Positions 55,126-61,989 of a stretch of 64,000 nt of DNA are shown here, in pieces; positions within the stretch are counted from its first letter, which is position 1, and each line of letters starts with the position of its first letter. The translations under genes were made by a program, and so were the position numbers. The notes beneath the pieces were generated by a model that was not told the origin of the DNA, made no database searches, and saw nothing but the letters and a program-made list of their open reading frames with translations. This DNA comes from Microbacterium hydrocarbonoxydans (GTDB lineage Bacteria; Actinomycetota; Actinomycetes; Actinomycetales; Microbacteriaceae). Location: NCBI RefSeq assembly GCF_011752045.1, contig NZ_JAAKXW010000001.1, positions 62,001 to 126,000 on the forward strand, written 5' to 3'.

Positions 55126-55725
55126 ATGCCCCTCATCGCACTCACCGGCGGCATCGCCTCCGGGAAGTCGACCATCGCCCGCCGTCTCGCCGAGCGCGGG
55201 GCCGTGGTCGTCGATGCCGATCAGATCGTCCGCGACGTGCAGGCGCCGGGCTCCCCGGTGCTCGGCCGCATCTCCGCGGTGTTCGGCGCCGACGTCATCC
55301 AGCCCGACGGCGCGCTCGACAGGGCCGCGCTGGGTGCGCGGGTGTTCGGCGACCCCGAGCTGCTCGCGCAGCTGAACGGCATCGTGCATCCCGCGGTGCG
55401 CGCGGAGTCGCAGCGGCGGTTCGAGGAGGCGTTCGCCGCCGACCCGGACGCCGTGGTGGTGTACGACGTGCCGCTGCTCGTCGAGGCGAGGGTGGACGAT
55501 CCCTGGGATCTCATCGTGGTGGCGCACGCGCCTGCCGCAGAGCGCCGTCGCCGGCTCGTCGCGATCCGGGGGATGGATGAGAGGGCGGCGCAGGAGCGCA
55601 TCGACGCGCAGGTCCCGGACGAGCGCCGGCTGGCGATCGCCGATGTCGTGATCGACACCGCGGGGTCCATCGAGGACACGCATGCCCAGACGGACGCCCT
55701 CTGGGAGCGGATCAGGCAGCGGTGA
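55126..55725 (+). CDS. coaE: Dephospho-CoA kinase
   Basis: The 199-residue last enzyme of CoA synthesis. Walker A is LTGGIASGKSTIARRL near residue 8, followed by VVVDADQIVRD and the substrate-binding VVYDVPLLVEA. The C-terminal LID region (RRRRLVAIRGMDERAAQERI) is present. The single-domain form lacks the GrpB-like fusion seen in mycobacteria. ATG 55126 is used; the frame is open upstream through rpsA but out of its frame. Overlaps the next gene's possible GTG. Confidence 0.93.
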   Translation: MPLIALTGGIASGKSTIARRLAERGAVVVDADQIVRDVQAPGSPVLGRISAVFGADVIQPDGALDRAALGARVFGDPELLAQLNGIVHPAVRAESQRRFEEAFAADPDAVVVYDVPLLVEARVDDPWDLIVVAHAPAAERRRRLVAIRGMDERAAQERIDAQVPDERRLAIADVVIDTAGSIEDTHAQTDALWERIRQR

Positions 55726-55751
55726 GCCTCCGCGCCGACAGCAGGAGAGCG

Positions 55752-56543
55752 ATGTCCCAGACCTATCTCGAGGCCTATGACCGCCAGCTCCGCACGGAAC
55801 CGGAGGTGGTGCACGCGGTCAGCGCGATCACCCACGGCCCGCTCCGCATCGCCGAGTTCCCCGGCGGTCGCGGTTTCGTGACCTACGCGGACCTGGGCGG
55901 AGCGGATGCCATGGGAGTCGCGGCCCTCGTCGAGGCGGTGGTGGCGCATTTCGGCGAGCCTCCCCGGATCAGCTCGGTCGAGTGGAAGACGCGCGGGCAC
56001 GATCATGCTCCGGGGCTCCACGACGCGCTGATCGCGAACGGCTTCGTACCGGAGGAGCCGGAATCGATCATGATCGGGGAGGCGGAGCTCCTTGCCCAGG
56101 ACGTCGCCATCCCGGCGGGCGTCGAGATCCGGCGGGCGCGCACCGACGACGAGGTGATGGCCGCCGGACGGATGCAGGGGATCGTGTTCGACGACCCTCA
56201 GTGGCGCCCGCGGGCGGAGGACCTGATCCGCCGGCTGGCCGAGGACGAGACGATCGAGCTGTGGATGGCTGTGGCGGACGGCCTCGTGGTCAGCGCCGGG
56301 CGCCTGGAGCCGGTCGCAGGGACCGAGTTCGCGGGACTCTGGGGAGGCGCGACGCTGCCGGAGTGGCGCGGCCGGGGCATCTACCGCGCGCTCACGGCAG
56401 AGCGTGCGCGGTCGGCCCTCGCACAGGGCAGGCGCTACCTGCAGTCCGACTCGACCGAGTTCTCGCGACCCATCCTGGAGCGCTCCGGCCTCGTCAAGGT
56501 GTCGACGACGACCCCTTACGTCTGGACGCCCGCCGGCGGATGA
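55752..56543 (+). CDS. GNAT family N-acetyltransferase (two-part)
   Basis: A 263-residue protein. The C-terminal half (about 130-263) is a GNAT domain with the acetyl-CoA loop GGATLPEWRGRGIYRALTAER near residue 200. The N-terminal half (about 1-120) is a diverged, GNAT-like segment without a clear CoA loop. A GTG at 55722 overlapping the coaE stop is in frame, but ATG 55752 has CAGGAGAGCG before it and is preferred. Substrate unknown. It overlaps the convergent DUF4126 gene end by 28 nt. Confidence 0.8.
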   Translation: MSQTYLEAYDRQLRTEPEVVHAVSAITHGPLRIAEFPGGRGFVTYADLGGADAMGVAALVEAVVAHFGEPPRISSVEWKTRGHDHAPGLHDALIANGFVPEEPESIMIGEAELLAQDVAIPAGVEIRRARTDDEVMAAGRMQGIVFDDPQWRPRAEDLIRRLAEDETIELWMAVADGLVVSAGRLEPVAGTEFAGLWGGATLPEWRGRGIYRALTAERARSALAQGRRYLQSDSTEFSRPILERSGLVKVSTTTPYVWTPAGG

Positions 56544-57130
56544 TCGCCCCGCTCACGGCGGCGGGTGCGCCGTCGTAGCAGCGCGATCCCGCCGACGATC
56601 AGCGCGAGGAGGAGGAGCGCCGCGAGCACCGGCACCAGCAGGGCGGCTGCGGCCAGGGCGAAGGACGCCCCGTCCTCCGCGGTGCTGAGCACGGGAGCGG
56701 CGAGGCCGCCCGTGGTCGCGTTGGCGGCGATCCGGGTGGTGGCCTTGACCGCGTGCACGACGAGGGCGATCGCGATGCCGGCCACGACCGGCACCCATCC
56801 GTTGTCGGTGAAGAACGACGTCGGATCGTCCACGGCGAGCGTCTGTGATCCGGCGCCCGCGCCGAACGCGATGCCGCCGGCTGCGGGACGGAGGATGCTC
56901 TGGATCACGTCGTTCACCGAGTCGAGCGCGGGGATCTTGTCTGCCACGATCTCGAGCAGCAGCAGCGCCCCGATGATCCACAGGGACAGGTCCGCGGACA
57001 GCCAGGACCAGGCGGCCGGGAGCTCGACAGCCGGGAGGATCCGGTCGGCGAGGCCGAGCAGGAACAGCGGCATCCAGGCGTTGAGCCCGGCGGATGCCGC
57101 GAGGCTTGTGCCGATCAGGAACTCGATCAC
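56516..57130 (-). CDS. DUF4126 membrane protein
   Basis: A 204-residue protein with about five helices; conserved DUF4126 features are SLAASAGLNAWMPLFLLGLAD at the start and DKIPALDSVNDVIQSILRP in the middle, then GAGSQT and a C-terminal helix pair. It ends in a basic tail. Function unknown. GTG start. It converges on the GNAT gene and overlaps it, and diverges from uvrB across 64 nt. Confidence 0.82.
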   Translation of the reverse strand: MIEFLIGTSLAASAGLNAWMPLFLLGLADRILPAVELPAAWSWLSADLSLWIIGALLLLEIVADKIPALDSVNDVIQSILRPAAGGIAFGAGAGSQTLAVDDPTSFFTDNGWVPVVAGIAIALVVHAVKATTRIAANATTGGLAAPVLSTAEDGASFALAAAALLVPVLAALLLLALIVGGIALLRRRTRRRERGDHPPAGVQT

Positions 57131-57181
57131 GCACTCAGCCTAGGGGCTGCCGGACGCGGCCCCGATGTCGGAGGGGCGGCC

Positions 57182-57187
57182 TACGCT
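57182..57187 (+). promoter_or_regulatory. -10 element of uvrB (leaderless)
   Basis: TACGCT is followed by GGAGGGT and the ATG at 57195; GGAGGG could also be a close ribosome binding site. No LexA box (GAAC-N4-GTTC type) was recognised in the gap. Confidence 0.4.
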
Positions 57188-57194
57188 GGAGGGT

Positions 57195-59267
57195 ATGCAA
57201 CCCACGCGCAGTGTCCGCCCCTTCGAGGTCGTCAGCGAGTACGCGGCGGCCGGTGACCAGCCGCAGGCGATCGCCGAGCTCGCGGCGCGCATCAACGCCG
57301 GGGAGACCGACGTCGTGCTGCTCGGCGCGACGGGCACAGGCAAGTCCGCGACCACGGCCTGGCTGGTGGAGCAGGTGCAGCGCCCCACGCTCGTCCTCGC
57401 GCACAACAAGACCCTCGCGGCGCAGCTGGCGAACGAGTTCCGCGAGCTCATGCCGAACAACGCGGTCGAGTACTTCGTCTCCTATTACGACTACTACCAG
57501 CCGGAGGCCTACGTCCCGCAGACGGACACGTTCATCGAGAAGGACTCCTCGATCAACGCGGAGGTCGAGCGCCTGCGCCACTCCACGACGAATTCGCTCC
57601 TGAGCAGGCGCGACGTCGTCGTCGTCTCGACGGTGTCCTGCATCTACGGCCTCGGCGCGCCCGAGGAGTACCTGCGCGCGATGGTCGCCCTGCAGGTGGG
57701 GGAGCGCTACGACCGCGACGCGCTGATCCGCCAGTTCATCGCGATGCAGTACAACCGCAACGACGTCGACTTCTCGCGCGGCAACTTCCGCGTCCGCGGC
57801 GACACGATCGAGATCATCCCGGTCTACGAGGAGCATGCGATCCGCATCGAGCTGTTCGGCGATGAGATCGAGGCGCTGTACTCGCTGCATCCGCTCACCG
57901 GCGAGGTGATCGAGAAGCTCGACGCGGTGCCGATCTTCCCCGCTTCGCACTACGTGGCCGGCACCGACGTGATCCAGCGCTCGATCGGGACGATCGAGGC
58001 CGAGCTGGAGGAGCGCCTGGCCGAGTTCGAACGGCAGGGCAAGCTCCTCGAGGCGCAGCGACTGCGGATGCGCACCACGTTCGACCTCGAGATGCTCCAG
58101 CAGCTCGGCTTCTGCTCCGGCATCGAGAACTACTCGCGCCACATGGACGGGCGTGCTCCAGGGGAGCCGCCGCACACGCTCCTCGACTTCTTCCCCGACG
58201 ACTTCCTGCTCGTGATCGACGAGTCCCACGTCACGGTGCCCCAGATCGGCGCCATGTACGAGGGCGACGCCTCCCGGAAGCGGACGCTCGTCGATCACGG
58301 CTTCCGGCTGCCGAGCGCGATGGACAACCGGCCGCTGCGGTGGGACGAGTTCAAGAACAGGATCGGGCAGACCGTGTACCTCTCGGCCACCCCGGGCAAG
58401 TACGAGATGGGCATCGCCGACGGCATCGTCGAGCAGATCATCCGCCCGACCGGCCTCGTCGACCCGCACATCATCGTGAAGCCGTCGAAGGGGCAGATCG
58501 ACGACCTCCTCGAGGAGATCCGGATCCGCGTCGAGAAGGACGAGCGCGTGCTCGTCACGACGCTCACGAAGAAGATGGCGGAGGAGCTCACCGACTTCCT
58601 CGGCGAGCACGGCGTCCGCGTGCGCTACCTCCACTCCGACGTGGACACGCTGCGGCGGGTGGAGCTGCTCAGCGAGCTCCGCGCGGGCGTGTACGACGTG
58701 CTGGTCGGCATCAACCTGCTCCGCGAGGGTCTCGACCTCCCCGAGGTGTCGCTGGTCGCGATCCTCGACGCCGACAAGGAGGGGTTCCTGCGCTCGGGCA
58801 CCTCGCTGATCCAGACGATCGGCCGTGCCGCGCGAAACGTGTCCGGCGAGGTCCACATGTACGCCGACAACATGACCGACTCGATGGCGAAGGCCATCGA
58901 GGAGACCGATCGGCGACGCGACAAGCAGATCGCCTACAACAAGGAGCACGGGATCGATCCCCAGCCGCTGCGGAAGAGGATCGCCGACATCACAGAGGTG
59001 CTCGCGCGCGAGGGCGCCGACACGGCCGACATGATGGCCGGGCGGGGCCGCGCCGGCGGAAAGGGAAAGTCGCCCACGCCGAACCTGCGCCGCACCGGCA
59101 TCGCAGCCGAGGGTGCGAACCAGCTCGAGGCGACCATCCAGGACCTGTCCGACCAGATGCTCGCAGCCGCGGCGGAGCTCAAGTTCGAGCTCGCCGCTCG
59201 ACTGCGCGACGAGGTGCAGGACCTCAAGAAGGAGCTCCGCGCCATGGAGCGCGCCGGGCACGCGTGA
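57195..59267 (+). CDS. uvrB: Excinuclease ABC subunit B
   Basis: The 690-residue nucleotide-excision repair helicase-like damage verifier. Walker A is [17 protein letters not shown] near residue 45; the beta-hairpin is [19 protein letters not shown]; the DEAD-like motif is [13 protein letters not shown]; motifs V/VI are [20 protein letters not shown] and QTIGRAARN. The C-terminal UVR motif ([20 protein letters not shown]) binds UvrC. ATG 57195 lies 7 nt after a -10 hexamer; an in-frame ATG 30 nt upstream is less likely. No uvrA is in the window. Confidence 0.96.
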   Translation: MQPTRSVRPFEVVSEYAAAGDQPQAIAELAARINAGETDVVLLGATGTGKSATTAWLVEQVQRPTLVLAHNKTLAAQLANEFRELMPNNAVEYFVSYYDYYQPEAYVPQTDTFIEKDSSINAEVERLRHSTTNSLLSRRDVVVVSTVSCIYGLGAPEEYLRAMVALQVGERYDRDALIRQFIAMQYNRNDVDFSRGNFRVRGDTIEIIPVYEEHAIRIELFGDEIEALYSLHPLTGEVIEKLDAVPIFPASHYVAGTDVIQRSIGTIEAELEERLAEFERQGKLLEAQRLRMRTTFDLEMLQQLGFCSGIENYSRHMDGRAPGEPPHTLLDFFPDDFLLVIDESHVTVPQIGAMYEGDASRKRTLVDHGFRLPSAMDNRPLRWDEFKNRIGQTVYLSATPGKYEMGIADGIVEQIIRPTGLVDPHIIVKPSKGQIDDLLEEIRIRVEKDERVLVTTLTKKMAEELTDFLGEHGVRVRYLHSDVDTLRRVELLSELRAGVYDVLVGINLLREGLDLPEVSLVAILDADKEGFLRSGTSLIQTIGRAARNVSGEVHMYADNMTDSMAKAIEETDRRRDKQIAYNKEHGIDPQPLRKRIADITEVLAREGADTADMMAGRGRAGGKGKSPTPNLRRTGIAAEGANQLEATIQDLSDQMLAAAAELKFELAARLRDEVQDLKKELRAMERAGHA

Positions 59268-59280
59268 GCGGGAGCAGAGC

Positions 59281-59613
59281 ATGGATGCGGCAGGGGAGGA
59301 GCTGGCGGATCGCGTCCGTGCGCTCCTGAGTGACGACTCCGGACTCGAGGAGCGCCGGATGTTCGGGACGAGGGCGTTCCTGCTGGACGGGAAGATCCTC
59401 GTCGGCGCACGCAAGGGCGGGGTGCTGCTGGTGCGCGTCACCGAGGAGCACGGGGCGTCGCTGCTCGTGCGCCCTGGTGCGGCGGTCGCCGTCATGGGCG
59501 CGAGGACGATGGGGCCGAGCTGGCTCGACGTCTCACCGACCACCCTTCAGGACGACGATGAGCTGATGTTCTGGCTCGACGCAGCGCGGGAGGACGCGGC
59601 GGCGACAGGCTGA
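59281..59613 (+). CDS. TfoX N-terminal-domain protein
   Basis: A 110-residue single TfoX_N domain, with the typical RRMFGTRAFLLDGKILVGAR beta segment and LMFWLDAAR end. The C-terminal TfoX half is absent, as in most actinobacterial homologues. These standalone proteins have no established role; competence control as in Haemophilus is not implied. ATG follows GGGAGCAGAGC. It starts 13 nt after the uvrB stop. Confidence 0.8.
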   Translation: MDAAGEELADRVRALLSDDSGLEERRMFGTRAFLLDGKILVGARKGGVLLVRVTEEHGASLLVRPGAAVAVMGARTMGPSWLDVSPTTLQDDDELMFWLDAAREDAAATG

Positions 59614-59629
59614 GCCGTGGGCGCCGCCG

Positions 59630-59887
59630 TCACGGGCAGTGCATCAGCGGCTTCGGCCCCGAGCGATCGATCTCGTGCTGCGTCATCGGTGCGCCGCACA
59701 GTGGGCAGCCGCGCTCGGCACGCTCGGCGGCGCTGGGCGGCGGCGTCTTCTCGTACGGTCCGACCGAGGCCGGTCCCGCGAAGCGGATCAGGTTCGTGTT
59801 GACCCATGCGTAGAGGCCGCCGGCCTCCCGGATCCGGGTGCGGAGGGGCGCGCGTCCGCTGTGCTCACTCGTTCGACGCTCGGTCAT
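59630..59887 (-). CDS. Small zinc-ribbon-like protein (unknown)
   Basis: An 85-residue protein with a C-terminal metal-site-like pattern: GCPLCGAPM, then HEIDRSG, ending HCP (Cys-x2-Cys plus His/Cys). The N-terminus is basic (RRTSEHSGRAPLRTRIREAG) and followed by LYAWVNTNLIRFAGPAS. No known function. The ATG is divergent from the MarR gene; the operator palindrome begins 2 nt before it, so it is probably MarR-controlled. TACACT, 7 nt before the ATG on its strand, suggests a leaderless mRNA. Confidence 0.65.
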   Translation of the reverse strand: MTERRTSEHSGRAPLRTRIREAGGLYAWVNTNLIRFAGPASVGPYEKTPPPSAAERAERGCPLCGAPMTQHEIDRSGPKPLMHCP

Positions 59888-59889
59888 GT

Positions 59890-59907
59890 TGATTAGTGTA
59901 CTAATCA
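59890..59907. promoter_or_regulatory. MarR operator between divergent genes
   Basis: TGATTAG-TGTA-CTAATCA is a perfect 7 bp-armed palindrome. Its centre overlaps the -10 (TACACT, minus strand 59895-59900) of the small zinc-ribbon gene, and it lies about 12 bp upstream of the -10 of the marR gene (TACAGT, 59920-59925). A repressor bound here would control both genes. Confidence 0.7.
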
Positions 59908-59919
59908 TTAGGGTGGTTG

Positions 59920-59925
59920 TACAGT
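59920..59925 (+). promoter_or_regulatory. -10 element of the marR gene (leaderless)
   Basis: TACAGT is followed by 6 nt and the GTG at 59932. The AAGGGG before the start is too close for a ribosome binding site. Confidence 0.5.
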
Positions 59926-59931
59926 GAAGGG

Positions 59932-60384
59932 GTGACGGCATCCGACGACCTGCTCAAGCTCGAGAACCAGCTCTGCTTCGCACTGGTCACCGCGGCGCGC
60001 AACGTCGTGGCGATCTACCGGCCGATCCTCGAGCCGCTCGGGCTCACGCATCCCCAGTACCTCGTGATGCTCGCGCTGTGGGAGCGCGCTCCGCGCACGC
60101 TCAACGATCTCGCAGCCGATCTCGCGCTGGAGCCGGCCACCGCGTCTCCGCTCGTGAAGCGGCTCGAAGCCGACGGGCTGGTGGCACGACAGCGCAGCAG
60201 CGAGGACGAGCGGCGACTGGAGATCATGCTCACGGATACCGGGCGCGCACTGCGCGAGCGCGCGCTCGATGTGCCGCGGCAGGTTATGCGCGCCGTGCAG
60301 ATGGACGTCGAGGAGATCGCCGCGCTGCGCGACGGGCTCTCGGCGTTCGCCGGTCGACGCACGCCGTCGCCCCCGCCGCGCTGA
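59932..60384 (+). CDS. MarR family transcriptional regulator
   Basis: A 150-residue winged-helix dimeric repressor. The core is YLVMLALWERAPRTLNDLAADL with the recognition helix ATASPLVKRLEADGLVARQR and wing SSEDERRLEIMLTD. A single conserved Cys (LENQLCFALVTA, near residue 14) is placed as in OhrR-type peroxide sensors, so redox sensing is possible. It probably represses itself and the divergent zinc-ribbon gene. GTG 59932. It converges on the nitrite reductase-like gene. Confidence 0.88.
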   Translation: MTASDDLLKLENQLCFALVTAARNVVAIYRPILEPLGLTHPQYLVMLALWERAPRTLNDLAADLALEPATASPLVKRLEADGLVARQRSSEDERRLEIMLTDTGRALRERALDVPRQVMRAVQMDVEEIAALRDGLSAFAGRRTPSPPPR

Positions 60385-60402
60385 CCGAGAACGCCAGCCG
60401 GC

Positions 60403-61989
60403 TCACGCGCCGGCGGTCAGCACCCCGCTGCGGGCGATGAGCTCGGTGATCCGGCCCTTGCAGCCGCCGCAGCCGGTACCGGCCCTCGTGGTCCTGCCGA
60501 CGCACTCGACGGTGTCCGCGCCGGCGGCCACGGCCTCCCCGATCCGCTCCACCGTCACGCCGTTGCACCAGCAGAGCGTCGCGTCCGGGGCGAACGGATC
60601 GCCGCTCAGCGTCGCGCCGGCGTCGTCGGCGTCGAGACGGAGGAGCACGGAGCGGTCCGCGGGGAGCTCGCCGCCCCGCTCGAACAGCAGCGTCAGCTCG
60701 GCGCCGGCGCGCGGCATCCCGACGGAGACGAATCCCTCGAGCACCCCGCCGCGGGTCACCATCTTCACGTATGCGCCGCGGGCGGGATCGAGCCATTGCG
60801 TGACCTGGCGCTGGTCCGCGCAGGAAGCGGCGTGCGGCTCCTCGTCCCAGGGGGACGCGTCGACGACCCCGCCGGCGACGAGGTCGACCTCGTCGGCCTT
60901 CAGCGCGACCACGGCCGGCCGGTCGGCGAACGGCACCGCATCGAGCGTCGCATCCGAGAGTCGCGCGGAAAGAGCGTCGGCCTGCCGCCAGCCCGGTCCG
61001 ATGAGGCCGGACGGGCCGCCTCCGACATAGCCGTCCGGACGGGCGGTGCCCGGCGCCGCGACGTGGGCGCAGTCGCCGATCGCGAAGACCGCCGGGTCGG
61101 ACCAGCTCTGCAGCCGGTCGTCGACGAGGATGCCGGTGGACACCGCGAGATCGGCCGCCGCGGCCAGCTCCACCCGCGGCGATGCGCCGACCGAGAGCAG
61201 CAGGAGATCGCCGTGCACGAGCTTGCCGTCGGCGCACACGAGAGCGTCGAACCGGGCGGAGCCGTCCGCGCCGGTGCGCGTCACGATGCTCTCCGCGATG
61301 GAGTGCGGGAGCATCTCCACCCCTGCGGCTCGTGCGGCGCGAGCGAGCATCCGTCCGCCGTCGTCGTCGAGGTTCCGGCCCATGGGGATGCCGCCGGTGT
61401 AGACGACGACCACCTCGGCCCCCTGCTCGCGGGCGGCGAGGGCGACCTCGAGCCCGAGAACGCCGGCTCCGAGGACCACGATCCTGCGTCCTGCCCGCAC
61501 GGCGGATGCCACCCGGGCGGCGTCGACCAGGTCGCGCAGCGCGGTCACCCCGCGCGGGAGCGCGTGCTCGCCGCGGTCGAGGGTCTCGGGGGACAGCGCC
61601 CTGGTCAGGCGGTGCCGACGGGCCTTCTCCATCCCGTACAGGGTCGGGATGTTGGCCCGGGCGCCGGTGGCGAAGACGAGGTGGTCATAGCCGATCCGGT
61701 CGCCGGTGCTCGTGCGGACGACCTGGAGGCGCCTGTCGATCGCGACGGCGGCCTCCCCGAGGCGGATGCGCGCGCCGGCGTCGATCGCGGCGGCCGCTCC
61801 GGGGAGGTCCAGCACCTCGCGCGCGGCCCGACCCACGGCGTGCTCGGCGATCATCACCCGGTTGTACACGTCATCCTGCTCGGCGCCGATCACGGTCAGC
61901 TCCACCGAGCCGGCGCGGACCGCCGGCAGCATTCCCTCGACGAAGCGGCCCCCGACGGGACCGAAGCCGATGACGACGATGCGCCTCAT
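60403..61989 (-). CDS. FAD-dependent oxidoreductase with BFD-like [2Fe-2S] domain (nitrate/nitrite reductase electron-transfer subunit)
   Basis: A 528-residue flavoprotein. The N-terminal FAD fold starts IVVIGFGPVGGRF; the NAD(P)H fold is RIVVLGAGVLGLEVALAA near residue 163, and the FAD C-motif is AIGDCAHVA. The C-terminal 60 residues hold four Cys in CWCNGV and GCGGCKG, a BFD-like [2Fe-2S] site. This matches the N-terminal half of nitrite reductase NirB or the assimilatory nitrate reductase small subunit (NasB). The siroheme domain of NirB is absent, so nitrate reductase electron transfer is favoured. Its ATG overlaps the stop of the molybdopterin gene, with CGAGGAGGTCGC before it. Confidence 0.85.
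   Translation of the reverse strand: MRRIVVIGFGPVGGRFVEGMLPAVRAGSVELTVIGAEQDDVYNRVMIAEHAVGRAAREVLDLPGAAAAIDAGARIRLGEAAVAIDRRLQVVRTSTGDRIGYDHLVFATGARANIPTLYGMEKARRHRLTRALSPETLDRGEHALPRGVTALRDLVDAARVASAVRAGRRIVVLGAGVLGLEVALAAREQGAEVVVVYTGGIPMGRNLDDDGGRMLARAARAAGVEMLPHSIAESIVTRTGADGSARFDALVCADGKLVHGDLLLLSVGASPRVELAAAADLAVSTGILVDDRLQSWSDPAVFAIGDCAHVAAPGTARPDGYVGGGPSGLIGPGWRQADALSARLSDATLDAVPFADRPAVVALKADEVDLVAGGVVDASPWDEEPHAASCADQRQVTQWLDPARGAYVKMVTRGGVLEGFVSVGMPRAGAELTLLFERGGELPADRSVLLRLDADDAGATLSGDPFAPDATLCWCNGVTVERIGEAVAAGADTVECVGRTTRAGTGCGGCKGRITELIARSGVLTAGA

Noticed and set aside
57131..57194. A LexA box before uvrB
   Set aside because: No GAAC-N4-GTTC-type palindrome is visible; only a -10-like hexamer was found.
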